Source of the DNA: GCA-002727735 sp036159515
Lineage (GTDB): Bacteria > Bacteroidota > Bacteroidia > Flavobacteriales_D > Parvicellaceae
Assembly: GCA_036159515.1 (NCBI GenBank)
Contig: JAYYEV010000063.1
Coordinates: 1-47,993 of the forward strand
Reading direction: 5' to 3'
Length of the DNA: 47,993 bases
Positions within the stretch are counted from its first letter, which is position 1. The number at the start of each line of letters is the position of its first letter. The notes under the pieces are model-generated. The model was given only the letters and a program-made list of their open reading frames with translations, ran no database searches and was not told the DNA's origin. Shown here piece after piece: positions 24,171 to 32,765 of the stretch. Position numbers and translations under genes: made by a program.

Positions 24171-25504
24171 CTATTGAATTTAAGCCTCATGCCCCTAAAA
24201 GATGGATCAATTATTCCGTTTTCAAAAGCAAATACTCCATTAATAATAGTACTATGAATGGTGCTACTAAACCTATGACCTTCAAATGGTGACCAGCCAC
24301 ATTTGTATAGAATGTTATTTTTATTAGGTGTCAGACTATTGTTTCTATTAATTAAAACTAGATCTGCAAAGTATCCTGACCTTAAAAAACCTCTATTTTC
24401 AATATTAAAACAGGTCGCTACATCATGACTAGTTTTTCTAACTACATCCGTAATGCTAATTTCCTTTCTATTAACCAAATCCATTAATGCAAGTAGCGCA
24501 TGTTGAACCAATGGACCACCAGATGGTGCTTCTAGGTACTTGTTGTTTTTTTCGCCTAAAGTATGTGGTGCATGGTCAGTAGCAATAATGTCAATAGTGT
24601 CATTTTTAAGGGCGTTAATAATTGCTATTCGATCAGATTCTTTTTTTACAGCAGGATTCCACTTGATAAAACTTCCTTTTTCTTCATAGAAATTATCATT
24701 GAACCATAAGTGGTGTATGCAACATTCAGCAGTAATTTTTTTATCCTGAAGAGACTGTTTATTACTGAAAAGTGCTAATTCTTTTTCTGTAGATATATGT
24801 AAAATATGAAGTCTTGATTCATATTTTTTAGCTAATTCAACTGCTAAGGAAGAGGAAAGAAAACAGGCTTCTTCAGATCGAATAACAGGATGAGATTTAA
24901 ATGGAATATCATTTCCATATTTCTCCTTAAATTCCGCTAGGTTTTTTCTAATTGTTAGTTCATCTTCGCAGTGCGTTGCAATAAGCATGGGGCTATGTTC
25001 AAAAATATGGCTTAATACCTCCTTGTTGTCCACAAGCATATTTCCGGTAGATGAACCCATAAAAACTTTAACTCCACAAACTTCTTTCGGATTGGTTTGT
25101 AGTACTTCATTTAAGTTTTCATTATTTGCCCCCATGAAGAATGAATAATTAGCAAAAGCGTTTTGTTCAGCTATTTTAAATTTTTCTTCTAAAAGTTTTT
25201 GAGTGACCGTATTAGGAATGGTATTTGGCATTTCCATAAAACTGGTAATCCCGCCAGCTAATGCAGCCCTTGATTCTGTAAATATATTTGCTTTATGGGT
25301 TAAACCTGGTTCTCTGAAGTGCACTTGATCATCAATCATTCCAGGAATTAGAGTTAATCCTGTAGCGTCAATTTCTCGATCAAATGTACCGCTTATATTT
25401 CCTTTTTTTACTTCAGAGATGTAATTCCCTTCAATGGCTAAATCACCTTTAAAATTTAAACCTTCATTTATTATTTCAGCGTTTCTTATGACAACCTTAG
25501 GCAT
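24167..25504 (-). CDS. pyrC: Dihydroorotase (type I)
   Basis: Dihydroorotase closes the ring of dihydroorotate in pyrimidine synthesis. The 445-residue amidohydrolase has the metal motif DDQVHFREPG (about 58-67), GGITSFMEMPNTIPN (about 85-99), the lysine region GVKVFMGSSTGNM, histidines in THCEDE and HILHIS, and the aspartate of IATDHAPHT (about 311-319). I use ATG 25504; a TTG one codon earlier is possible. It overlaps the upstream glycosyltransferase gene by eight bases. carA elsewhere in the window belongs to the same pathway but is not linked. Confidence 0.94.
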   Translation of the reverse strand: MPKVVIRNAEIINEGLNFKGDLAIEGNYISEVKKGNISGTFDREIDATGLTLIPGMIDDQVHFREPGLTHKANIFTESRAALAGGITSFMEMPNTIPNTVTQKLLEEKFKIAEQNAFANYSFFMGANNENLNEVLQTNPKEVCGVKVFMGSSTGNMLVDNKEVLSHIFEHSPMLIATHCEDELTIRKNLAEFKEKYGNDIPFKSHPVIRSEEACFLSSSLAVELAKKYESRLHILHISTEKELALFSNKQSLQDKKITAECCIHHLWFNDNFYEEKGSFIKWNPAVKKESDRIAIINALKNDTIDIIATDHAPHTLGEKNNKYLEAPSGGPLVQHALLALMDLVNRKEISITDVVRKTSHDVATCFNIENRGFLRSGYFADLVLINRNNSLTPNKNNILYKCGWSPFEGHRFSSTIHSTIINGVFAFENGIIDPSFRGMRLKFNR

Positions 25505-26213
25505 CAAATTTTTTTGATTTTAATTTTAACACTCCAATGAAAGCTTCTTTAAATATTCTGATGTTCATTTTGGATTGTCCTAGCTCTCTATCCTTAAAAT
25601 GAATTGGAATTTCCTTTACATTAAACCCATGTTTAATAGCGCTATACTTCATTTCTATTTGAAATGCGTATCCAACAAACCAGATATTATTTAAATTAAT
25701 TTTTTCTAAAACTTCTCTTTTGTAACAGATGAAACCTGCGGTGGTATCTTTTATTTTGATATTCAACACAAATCGGACATACAATGATGCATAGTAAGAA
25801 AGCCAATATCTAGATTTAGGCCAATTTATAATTTTTCCTCCGGGCACATATCTTGAGCCTACACATGCATCTGCTCCATGTTTTGAGCAGGAATAAAGTA
25901 GTCTTGGAAGATCATCTGGGTCATGGGAAAAATCAGCATCCATCTCAAAAATGTATTCGTATTGACGATTAATAGCCCATTTGAAACCATCAATGTAAGC
26001 AGTTCCTAATCCGTTTTTACCTTTTCTAATCATGAGATGAAGCCTGTTTTCATATTCTTTTTGCATGACTTCTACTGCTTTTGAGGTGCCATCAGGTGAG
26101 CTATCATCTACAATTAAAACATCGAAATTATCTTTTTTGTTTAGTACGGAAAGAACAATTTTTTTGATGTTTTCAATTTCGTTATATGTAGGTATGATTA
26201 CAAGTGATTTCAT
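25497..26213 (-). CDS. Polyprenol-phosphate glycosyltransferase (DPM1-like, GT2)
   Basis: The 238-residue family 2 glycosyltransferase starts MKSLVIIPTYNEIENI and has VDDSSPDGTS (about 36-45), GKNGLGTAYIDGFKWA, the DxD-type MDADFSHDPDDL (about 93-104) and GSRYVPGGKI. The pattern matches dolichol/polyprenol-phosphate mannosyltransferases, which load a sugar on a lipid carrier at the inner face of the membrane. It lacks C-terminal membrane helices, as is usual for the short bacterial form. It heads the operon with pyrC and the two lipoproteins. Confidence 0.88.
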   Translation of the reverse strand: MKSLVIIPTYNEIENIKKIVLSVLNKKDNFDVLIVDDSSPDGTSKAVEVMQKEYENRLHLMIRKGKNGLGTAYIDGFKWAINRQYEYIFEMDADFSHDPDDLPRLLYSCSKHGADACVGSRYVPGGKIINWPKSRYWLSYYASLYVRFVLNIKIKDTTAGFICYKREVLEKINLNNIWFVGYAFQIEMKYSAIKHGFNVKEIPIHFKDRELGQSKMNIRIFKEAFIGVLKLKSKKFDA

Positions 26214-26215
26214 TA

Positions 26216-26231
26216 CTTATACTAATATAAG
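26216..26231. repeat. 16-base inverted repeat before the glycosyltransferase gene
   Basis: CTTATACTAATATAAG has six-base arms around a CTAA centre and lies three bases from the glycosyltransferase start codon in the divergent gap. It could be an operator, but short AT-rich palindromes also arise by chance. Confidence 0.3.
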
Positions 26232-26302
26232 TTTAAATTTAATCCTCCTAGTTTAATTTTTAATTATATCTGATTTTTAAGTATTTTTAACTGCCTATTT
26301 AT

Positions 26303-27652
26303 ATGAAAAACATCATTTTTATATTTTTAATTTTAAGCTTACATTATTCCTACTCTCAAGGAAATAATGTATCTCTTTTAAGCCAATGGTCGGATTCTAG
26401 TTTACCTCCTGTTTATGATGGTGAGTCTGTTTACAACGAGGTGTGGGGAATTACTAAAGATGGTATAGAATATGCTATTGTTGGTTCTAGAATGGGCACA
26501 CATGTATTTATGGTAAGTGCATCAAATCAATTGGTTGAAATTGATTTTGTAATGGGTAGACACACAGGGTCAGATGCTATTCATCGTGACTATCATGATT
26601 ATCAAAACTACTTGTATGCCGTATGTGATGAAGGGCCAAGCTCTCTTCAAATAATGGATCTCTCCTTTTTGCCAGATAGTGTTTCAGTAATTTATGATGA
26701 CGATTCGTTAATTACGAGATCACATAATATATTTATAGATACAGCTTATGCTAAGTTATATTCATGTTCTAATAAAAATTCGGGCGGTAGCAATGCGTTA
26801 AAGGTATTGGATATTTCAACACCAACTAATCCAACATTTTTATATAATTATGACTTGGTGAATCATGTTCATGATGCGTATGTATTAAATGATACGGCAT
26901 TTTTAAATTGTGGTGGACAAGGCCTAAAGGTAGTTACAGAAGTTAACCAAAATTGTATACAGATCGGAGAACTGAGTACGTATCCACAAAAGGGGTATAA
27001 CCATGCAGGTTGGTTAAATGGCGATAAAAATATTTACGCTATGTGTGACGAAAATCATGGTTTAGATGTTAAGGTATTAGATGTTTCAGATTTAAACGAT
27101 ATTCAAGTAAAATCACTTTTTAATTCTCAAATGGGTAATGCGATGAATTCCATTGCTCACAATGTCATTATTAGAAATAACATTGCATTTGTTAGTTATT
27201 ATCATGATGGTCTTCAGATTTTTGATCTTAGTGATCCATTATCGCCTCAAAAAATAGGTCACTATGATACATATATTGGCAACCCTGCTGTGTCTTATGC
27301 TGGGTGTTGGGGAGTCTACCCCTTTAGAAATGGGGATAAAATTTTGGTTTCAGACAGAGCTTATGGATTATTTCTTTTAGGATTTCAACCTCCACCAGTT
27401 ACTGTAGAAAGTTCCCACGAAATTTTTCCTAATCCATCGAACGGTATTCTTTACTTTTTTAAAGAACATGGCCTTATTGCAGACTACACGCTTCACATTT
27501 ACAATGCCTTGGGACAAAAACTATTCCATATAGAAGGTAAAGCAGATTATACTCAAATTAATCTTGAGAACTATAAATCAGGTTTATATTACCTGAGATA
27601 TGTTTCAAATGTGGATGATGCGATGTTAATCTCAAAATTCTACATTCAATAA
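26303..27652 (+). CDS. Choice-of-anchor B / LVIVD-repeat protein with T9SS sorting domain
   Basis: The 449-residue protein has a signal peptide (about 1-18). A beta-propeller-like region with LVIVD-type repeats follows: GTHVFMVSASNQLVEIDF, SSLQIMDLSFL, NALKVLDISTPTNP, LDVKVLDVSDLNDI and DGLQIFDLSDPLSPQKIG. The C-terminal about 75 residues (EIFPNPSNGILYF, YNALGQKLF, SGLYYLRYV, ISKFYIQ) form a type A sorting domain. This implies export by the type IX system and attachment to the cell surface. Family function is not known to me. It shares a TAATG junction with the next gene. Confidence 0.85.
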   Translation: MKNIIFIFLILSLHYSYSQGNNVSLLSQWSDSSLPPVYDGESVYNEVWGITKDGIEYAIVGSRMGTHVFMVSASNQLVEIDFVMGRHTGSDAIHRDYHDYQNYLYAVCDEGPSSLQIMDLSFLPDSVSVIYDDDSLITRSHNIFIDTAYAKLYSCSNKNSGGSNALKVLDISTPTNPTFLYNYDLVNHVHDAYVLNDTAFLNCGGQGLKVVTEVNQNCIQIGELSTYPQKGYNHAGWLNGDKNIYAMCDENHGLDVKVLDVSDLNDIQVKSLFNSQMGNAMNSIAHNVIIRNNIAFVSYYHDGLQIFDLSDPLSPQKIGHYDTYIGNPAVSYAGCWGVYPFRNGDKILVSDRAYGLFLLGFQPPPVTVESSHEIFPNPSNGILYFFKEHGLIADYTLHIYNALGQKLFHIEGKADYTQINLENYKSGLYYLRYVSNVDDAMLISKFYIQ

Positions 27653-27981
27653 TGCAATCTAACTTCTTTTTAGATGTAGTCGATGTAGTAAGATTAATCC
27701 CTAAAGGTAAGGTGACCACTTATGGTTCTATAGCAAAGTACTTAGGTTCGTCAAAAAGTTCAAGATCGGTTGGTTGGGTTTTAAATAAACAAGTATTAGA
27801 TGCTACTTTACCAGCTCACAGAGTGGTAAATAGAAAAGGAATTCTTACTGGAAAAAACCACTTCAAAAATCCATTTTTTATGCAAAGTCAATTAGAAAAA
27901 GAAGGTATTCAAGTTGTTAATGACCAAATTGTTGATTTTAAAATTCACTTTTGGGATCCCAATAAAGAGTTAACAATTTAG
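27652..27981 (+). CDS. Alkyltransferase-like protein (MGMT family, no active-site Cys)
   Basis: The 109-residue protein is the DNA-binding domain of the O6-alkylguanine-DNA alkyltransferase family. IPKGKVTTYGSIAKYLG (about 16-32) holds the flipping tyrosine, RSVGWVLNK the recognition helix, and LPAHRVVNRKG the active-site loop. The reactive cysteine of PCHRV is Ala55 here, so it cannot remove alkyl groups. Such alkyltransferase-like proteins bind alkylated guanine and pass it to nucleotide excision repair. It starts on the stop of the preceding gene (TAATG). Confidence 0.93.
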   Translation: MQSNFFLDVVDVVRLIPKGKVTTYGSIAKYLGSSKSSRSVGWVLNKQVLDATLPAHRVVNRKGILTGKNHFKNPFFMQSQLEKEGIQVVNDQIVDFKIHFWDPNKELTI

Positions 27982-28013
27982 ATAAAGTTGTTTTTCTACC
28001 TATTTTTACATTC

Positions 28014-29132
28014 ATGATTAAAGAGGTTGATGTACTTGATGCATTAAAAAAGGTAATAGAGCCGGATTTAGGTAAAAATATAGTAGAATTAGATTTGGTT
28101 ACCATAGTTTCCATTTCTGATAAATCACTTTCATTACGCGTAGAAACAAAGAACGCTGCGATGCATGCAAGAAAAAGAATGAAAGAAGCTTGTCAATTTG
28201 CCATTGAAAGATCTCTAGGTGGCCAAATTAACGTAGAAGTTGAAGTAGTTGCTATGAAAAAAGCAGAAGCCTCTCAACAAATATTACCCAATATCAAAAA
28301 CATTGTTGCTGTTGTTTCTGGGAAAGGAGGAGTTGGAAAATCAACTATTGCAGCTAATTTGGCAACAGGTTTAGCCAAAAAAGGACTTAAGGTAGGAATA
28401 GTGGATGCTGATATCTATGGGCCTTCGCTACCAATGATGTTTGATGTACAGCACTACAAGCCCCTTTCCAGAGTTGTGAATAACAAACAACTCATTGTTC
28501 CGGCTGAAAATTACAATGTAAAATTATTATCAATTGGTTTTTTTGCAGAACTTGATCAAGCGGTTGTTTGGAGGGGTCCAATGGCTGTCAAGGCTTTAAG
28601 ACAGCTAATTTTTGATGCAGATTGGGGGGATTTAGATTACTTAATTATTGACACACCACCTGGAACAGGTGACGTACATCTGTCTATTGTTCAAAATTTA
28701 CCTCTAACTGGAGTTGTCGTTGTAACTACCCCACAACCCGTCGCTTTAGCCGATGCTAAAAAGGCAATCGCCATGTTTAAGATGGAAAACATAAATGTGC
28801 CGGTTCTTGGAATAATTGAAAATATGTCATGGTTTTCACCAAAAGAACATATAGATGAAAAGTATTTTATTTTCGGTCAACACGGAGGTAAAGATTTAGC
28901 TACATCATTGAATTTAAATTTTCTTGGAGAGATTCCCCTTGTACAAAGTATTAGAGAAAGTGCTGATGTGGGACGTCCTGCTGTACTTCAGCAGGAAACA
29001 TCTGTAGAGTCATTATACAGAGAGACTTGCCAAAATTTAATTCTTTCAGTTGACAACAGAAATAAAGAGTTGGAGGAGACAAAAGTAGTTCCAGTTGAGT
29101 ATGGAGAACCAAAATGTTCAACGAATGGATAG
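28014..29132 (+). CDS. Mrp/ApbC-family iron-sulfur carrier ATPase
   Basis: The 372-residue protein has an N-terminal MIP18/DUF59-like domain (about 1-85) and a MinD-like ATPase with the deviant P-loop SGKGGVGKSTIAANLA (about 101-116), VDADIYGPSLPMMF and IIDTPPGTGDVHLS. This family delivers Fe-S clusters to apoproteins. The C-terminal CxxC that holds the cluster in many Mrp proteins is absent: only three isolated cysteines occur, and the place after ENMSWF has none. Its end overlaps the Nfu-type gene, which supports an Fe-S role. Confidence 0.9.
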   Translation: MIKEVDVLDALKKVIEPDLGKNIVELDLVTIVSISDKSLSLRVETKNAAMHARKRMKEACQFAIERSLGGQINVEVEVVAMKKAEASQQILPNIKNIVAVVSGKGGVGKSTIAANLATGLAKKGLKVGIVDADIYGPSLPMMFDVQHYKPLSRVVNNKQLIVPAENYNVKLLSIGFFAELDQAVVWRGPMAVKALRQLIFDADWGDLDYLIIDTPPGTGDVHLSIVQNLPLTGVVVVTTPQPVALADAKKAIAMFKMENINVPVLGIIENMSWFSPKEHIDEKYFIFGQHGGKDLATSLNLNFLGEIPLVQSIRESADVGRPAVLQQETSVESLYRETCQNLILSVDNRNKELEETKVVPVEYGEPKCSTNG

Positions 29133-29361
29133 GAAAGAAAAAATAGTGCTTAATGCCATCGAAGATTTACGTCCTTATCTTCACAATGACGGAGGAGATA
29201 TGGAATTAGTGGAAATTACTGAAGATAACAAAGTAATCATAAAGTTGCTAGGAGCTTGCAAGAGTTGTTCGGTAAGTTCAGTAACCATTAAGGCAGGTTT
29301 GGAAGAAAATTTAAAAGTCCTAATTCCTGAAATAACAGGAGTTGAAGCAATTCAATACTGA
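29101..29361 (+). CDS. NifU C-terminal domain protein (Nfu-type Fe-S scaffold)
   Basis: This small protein (86 residues from ATG 29101; 78 if ATG 29125 is used) is a single Nfu domain: AIEDLRPYLHNDGGDMELVEI followed by LLGACKSCSVSSVTIKAGLEENL. The CKSC pair holds a 4Fe-4S cluster at a dimer interface and hands it to client proteins. The start overlaps mrp by 32 or 8 bases depending on the choice, so the two are coupled. Its TGA is immediately followed by the stop of the convergent receptor gene. Confidence 0.9.
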   Translation: MENQNVQRMDRKEKIVLNAIEDLRPYLHNDGGDMELVEITEDNKVIIKLLGACKSCSVSSVTIKAGLEENLKVLIPEITGVEAIQY

Positions 29362-31791
29362 TCAAAATTCAAATTGCAACCCAATGGAAGGCAATATGGT
29401 ACCTGCTGTGTTGGTAATGGTTTTTAATTGGTAACGAGTAGGGTCATTTGGATCTTCAAGTAAATTACCATTGTTATCTGTTAACGCAATTAAACTTGGA
29501 GGAGTTTCTCCTTGAAAATTATATGCATTTTGAATATCGATGTACACGTTCAACGCCACTTTCTCCCAGTACCATTTTTTGTCAATTCTTAAATCTAAAC
29601 CATGGTTTGCTTTTAATCGCTCCCCATTTAGTCTGTCATAATCAAATAATCCAAAGGAATTGATGTCCCAAACATATTTAAGAGATGAATTTATTGTGTC
29701 GTAAGGAGTATATGGAGGGCCTCCTGAGTACCTAAAACGAACTCCAATTTCCCAATCATTATTCAATTTCACACCACCAGTAAGTGAAATGATGTGCTGG
29801 TTATCCCATGCAGATGGGCGAAACTCTTCGTACTTATCTTGAAATTCGCTCCTCACCCATGTGTAGGCCAATATTCCATAAAATCGTTTATTCAGTTTTT
29901 TCTGTGCTAAAAACTCTATTCCATAAGTCCTCCCTTCGGAGGAACTGTTTACAGGTTCATTACCAATGACTCCAAAATCCCCACCAAGGTTAGCTAAACA
30001 AATGCTGTCTCTGAGCAGAAAGGGGTAATTATTATACTTTTTGAAGAATCCTTCTAGAGTAATTTTACTGTATGTGCCAGGGTTATGTTCTAGTCCAAGA
30101 ACGAGGTGATTGTTATTAATGTATTGTAGATTATTTTCTTTATTTACCAGTTCATTATTATTATTTCTGTAGCCCATAACGGTGTAAGCTGGAAGTTGGA
30201 AATAACGACCTGTGTTGAAATTTATACTGCTTTTTTCATCAATAGAGTAAGAAATGCTAAGTCTTGGTGAAATTTGCTCAAGTGGATTATTCATTGATTC
30301 AGAATAATTGTTTTGATCTGTTCTTAAGCCCACCGATAAAATTAATTTTTCGCTTAAAAATTGTTTGCTCAATTGTCCAAACAAAGAGGTTTTAATGATA
30401 TTAAGTTCTGATGAGAAATTCAGTGTATCAACCTGATTCTGAATGATAATCCTTTGAAAAGTTGAATTGGTGTATGTGGCATGTTCAATTCCAGTTCCAA
30501 AATTTAGCTTCCATCCATTTTTTCTATATGTATTTTCAAACCTAAATTTATTTTCTATTTCTTGAGAAATATAATCTTGAATCTTTCCTTCTGGGTTGTT
30601 TTCATCATTGTTGTAGTATTTAAAAGATCTATTGTTTAAATGATTTCTTGAAAAAATAAAATTCTGGAAGCTATTTTCCTTAAATCTAGTCCAATTTACT
30701 CCTGTTGCGTAATTCCATTGAGTGGAAATGGGTAAATAACCAAGTATATAATTGTTTCTTTCTAATGTTAAAGAATCATCAAGAGTAAGGGTTTCTTTAG
30801 CTAATATATTATCGTTAATCCCTGTGTTAAGCACAAAATCGTCGACTGCTCCAAGACCAATTACTGTAATTTGATTCTTATCGTTGATTTTAGTTTTTGA
30901 TTTGAATTGAAAATCATTGTAAGTGGGTAAAAAGGGTAGACCAATAGCTTGAAATAAAAATTGCAAATATGATCTTCTTGCAGAAAACACAAAAGTGGTT
31001 TTATTATCTATTGGACCATCTAATGTTATACCAAAATCACTAGAACCCACCGTAAAAGTTGAAGCGATTCTGTCTGTATTTCCGTCAATTTGTTTGAACT
31101 CCATAACAGAACTGAGTGTATTTCCTCTATTTGATGGAAACGCTCCTGTATATAAATCTACTTCTCTAATGAAATTAACATTTATCATACCTACTGGACC
31201 TCCAGATGACCCCTGGGTAGCAAAGTGATTGATATTAGGAACTTCAATCCCGTCTAAGTAAAAACGGTTTTCATTAGGGGCACCTCCTCTTATTACAATA
31301 TCGTTTCTAAATGATGCCGAAGAAGAAACGCCAGGTAACGATTGAATTACTTTAGAAATATCCCTATTACCACCAGGGTTTCTATAAATTTCTGTAGCAT
31401 TTATACTTCTTTTACTTACAGGACTTTCAAAGCTTTTTTGAAAAGGAGATGCTTTTATTTCTACCTCTTCAAGTGAGGTTGATGAAGAGATTAATTGAAT
31501 ATCTAATACGGTTGGTTTATTAGGATTTACAATTACTTCTGCAACAGATTTAGTATTATATCCAACAAAAGAATACGTGATGTTGTACACGCCTGGTTTG
31601 AGATTATCTATCTGGTAATTTCCGTCAAAGTCAGTTGCTACTCCACTTTTTGTTTGTTCTATAAATACGTTCGCAAATGGAATAGTTTCATTATTAGTCG
31701 CATCTGTAACAGTACCCTTAATAACACCACTTTGTCCTAATAAAGTGAAAAAGCACATGACAAGAACTCCAGATGTTAATAAACCTTTCAT
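29362..31791 (-). CDS. TonB-dependent receptor with carboxypeptidase-regulatory-like domain
   Basis: The ATG at 31791 gives a signal peptide (MKGLLTSGVLVMCFFTLLGQ). The longer TTG-started form adds 11 residues. A CarboxypepD_reg-like domain (about 20-105, GVIKGTVTDATNNETIPFANV and GNYQIDNLKPGVYNI) precedes the plug (about 125-235, SLPGVSSSASFRNDIVIRGG and FYLDGIEVPN). A 22-strand-type barrel ends in IGLQFEF. It takes up a ligand through the outer membrane using TonB energy; the ligand is unknown. No SusD partner is adjacent, so it is not a typical polysaccharide locus. Confidence 0.92.
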   Translation of the reverse strand: MKGLLTSGVLVMCFFTLLGQSGVIKGTVTDATNNETIPFANVFIEQTKSGVATDFDGNYQIDNLKPGVYNITYSFVGYNTKSVAEVIVNPNKPTVLDIQLISSSTSLEEVEIKASPFQKSFESPVSKRSINATEIYRNPGGNRDISKVIQSLPGVSSSASFRNDIVIRGGAPNENRFYLDGIEVPNINHFATQGSSGGPVGMINVNFIREVDLYTGAFPSNRGNTLSSVMEFKQIDGNTDRIASTFTVGSSDFGITLDGPIDNKTTFVFSARRSYLQFLFQAIGLPFLPTYNDFQFKSKTKINDKNQITVIGLGAVDDFVLNTGINDNILAKETLTLDDSLTLERNNYILGYLPISTQWNYATGVNWTRFKENSFQNFIFSRNHLNNRSFKYYNNDENNPEGKIQDYISQEIENKFRFENTYRKNGWKLNFGTGIEHATYTNSTFQRIIIQNQVDTLNFSSELNIIKTSLFGQLSKQFLSEKLILSVGLRTDQNNYSESMNNPLEQISPRLSISYSIDEKSSINFNTGRYFQLPAYTVMGYRNNNNELVNKENNLQYINNNHLVLGLEHNPGTYSKITLEGFFKKYNNYPFLLRDSICLANLGGDFGVIGNEPVNSSSEGRTYGIEFLAQKKLNKRFYGILAYTWVRSEFQDKYEEFRPSAWDNQHIISLTGGVKLNNDWEIGVRFRYSGGPPYTPYDTINSSLKYVWDINSFGLFDYDRLNGERLKANHGLDLRIDKKWYWEKVALNVYIDIQNAYNFQGETPPSLIALTDNNGNLLEDPNDPTRYQLKTITNTAGTILPSIGLQFEF

Positions 31792-31811
31792 TTTGTTCAC
31801 ATTTTTTAACG

Positions 31812-31819
31812 CAAAACTA
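31812..31819 (-). promoter_or_regulatory. Candidate -7 element for the TonB-dependent receptor
   Basis: On the minus strand this reads TAGTTTTG, an exact TAnnTTTG. The expected start near 31806 leaves a leader of about 15 bases. The -33 region is weak: the best match is CTG 17 bases upstream. Confidence 0.5.
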
Positions 31820-31840
31820 AACAAAAATTCATGTTTCAGC

Positions 31841-31871
31841 TTGGATAATGGAAAATGTTTAAGTAATTTAG
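31841..31871 (+). promoter_or_regulatory. Candidate promoter of the carotenoid operon
   Basis: TTG (31841-31843), a 20-base spacer and TAATTTAG (31864-31871, one mismatch to TAnnTTTG) lie upstream of the MerR-type regulator. The start would be near 31877, about 10 bases before its ATG. ATGTTTnAG occurs twice (31831-31839 and 31855-31863), one copy before the -33 element and one in the spacer; these could be regulator sites. Confidence 0.45.
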
Positions 31872-31886
31872 CATAAAATTAAACAA

Positions 31887-32765
31887 ATGCAGACTTATTC
31901 TATTGCTGATTTAGAAAAACTATCCGGAATTAAGTCCCACACCATCAGAATCTGGGAGAAGCGGTATGATTTGGTAAATCCTCTCAGAACCGATACTAAT
32001 ATTCGTGCGTACAATGACGATCAGCTTAAAAAAATCCTAAATGTTTCATTTCTCATTAATAATGGAATGAAAATAAGTAAGGTTGCATCATTAAGCAATG
32101 ATGAAATTTCTGAAAAAGTATTACAACTTACGTCTAAGGCCGAGGGGTTTGAATCCCACATCAATTCCTTTGTGTTGTGTTCACTTCAATTTGATCAAGT
32201 ATTATTCAATAATACATATGAACAACTCAGAGAAAAATATAACCTGGCCTACATATACGAAAATGTATTTATTCCAACCTTGAGAAGAATCGGGGCCTTG
32301 TGGTCTTCTGGGGAATTGTTTCCAGCACAAGAACACTTTCTTTCAAACATGATAAAACAAAAGTTTTATCATGCTATAGAAAATGCATCGCCAAGTCCAA
32401 GGATTAGACAAAAAGCTTTTTTGTTTTTGCCACCATGGGAAGATCATGATTTCGCTCTTCTTTATTCAAATATGATTCTAAAAGAAAACGGTTACGATGT
32501 AGTTAATGTTGGAAAAACGATATCATTTGACAGTATTTTACAATGTATCGACAAAATTAAACCCGATCTTCTTTTTACCACATTTATTGTAGGTCAAAAG
32601 GTTACTGTATTGCAACAATTTTGTGATGATGTTAATTCTAGATCCAATTGCAAGCTTTTCTTTGGTGGAAACCCAGATTTGTTAAGGCTGGTTAATACCC
32701 ATGGCAAGGTGTTTTATTCATTACAGGAATTTGATAAGTTTTTTACCAATAAATCTCTTAATTGA
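31887..32765 (+). CDS. MerR-type regulator with cobalamin-binding domain (CarH/LitR-like)
   Basis: The 292-residue protein has a MerR DNA-binding domain (about 1-70, YSIADLEKLSGIKSHTIRIWEKRY), a B12-binding helical cap (about 90-170) with the W-x9-EH motif (Trp139, Glu149-His150), and a Rossmann-like B12 domain with ExH (Glu185, His187) where the cobalt ligand is expected. The third motif residue, usually Gly, is Ala190. CarH/LitR proteins are adenosylcobalamin-dependent light sensors that repress carotenoid genes in the dark. It heads the crt operon and overlaps crtI by four bases, strongly supporting that role. Confidence 0.88.
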   Translation: MQTYSIADLEKLSGIKSHTIRIWEKRYDLVNPLRTDTNIRAYNDDQLKKILNVSFLINNGMKISKVASLSNDEISEKVLQLTSKAEGFESHINSFVLCSLQFDQVLFNNTYEQLREKYNLAYIYENVFIPTLRRIGALWSSGELFPAQEHFLSNMIKQKFYHAIENASPSPRIRQKAFLFLPPWEDHDFALLYSNMILKENGYDVVNVGKTISFDSILQCIDKIKPDLLFTTFIVGQKVTVLQQFCDDVNSRSNCKLFFGGNPDLLRLVNTHGKVFYSLQEFDKFFTNKSLN

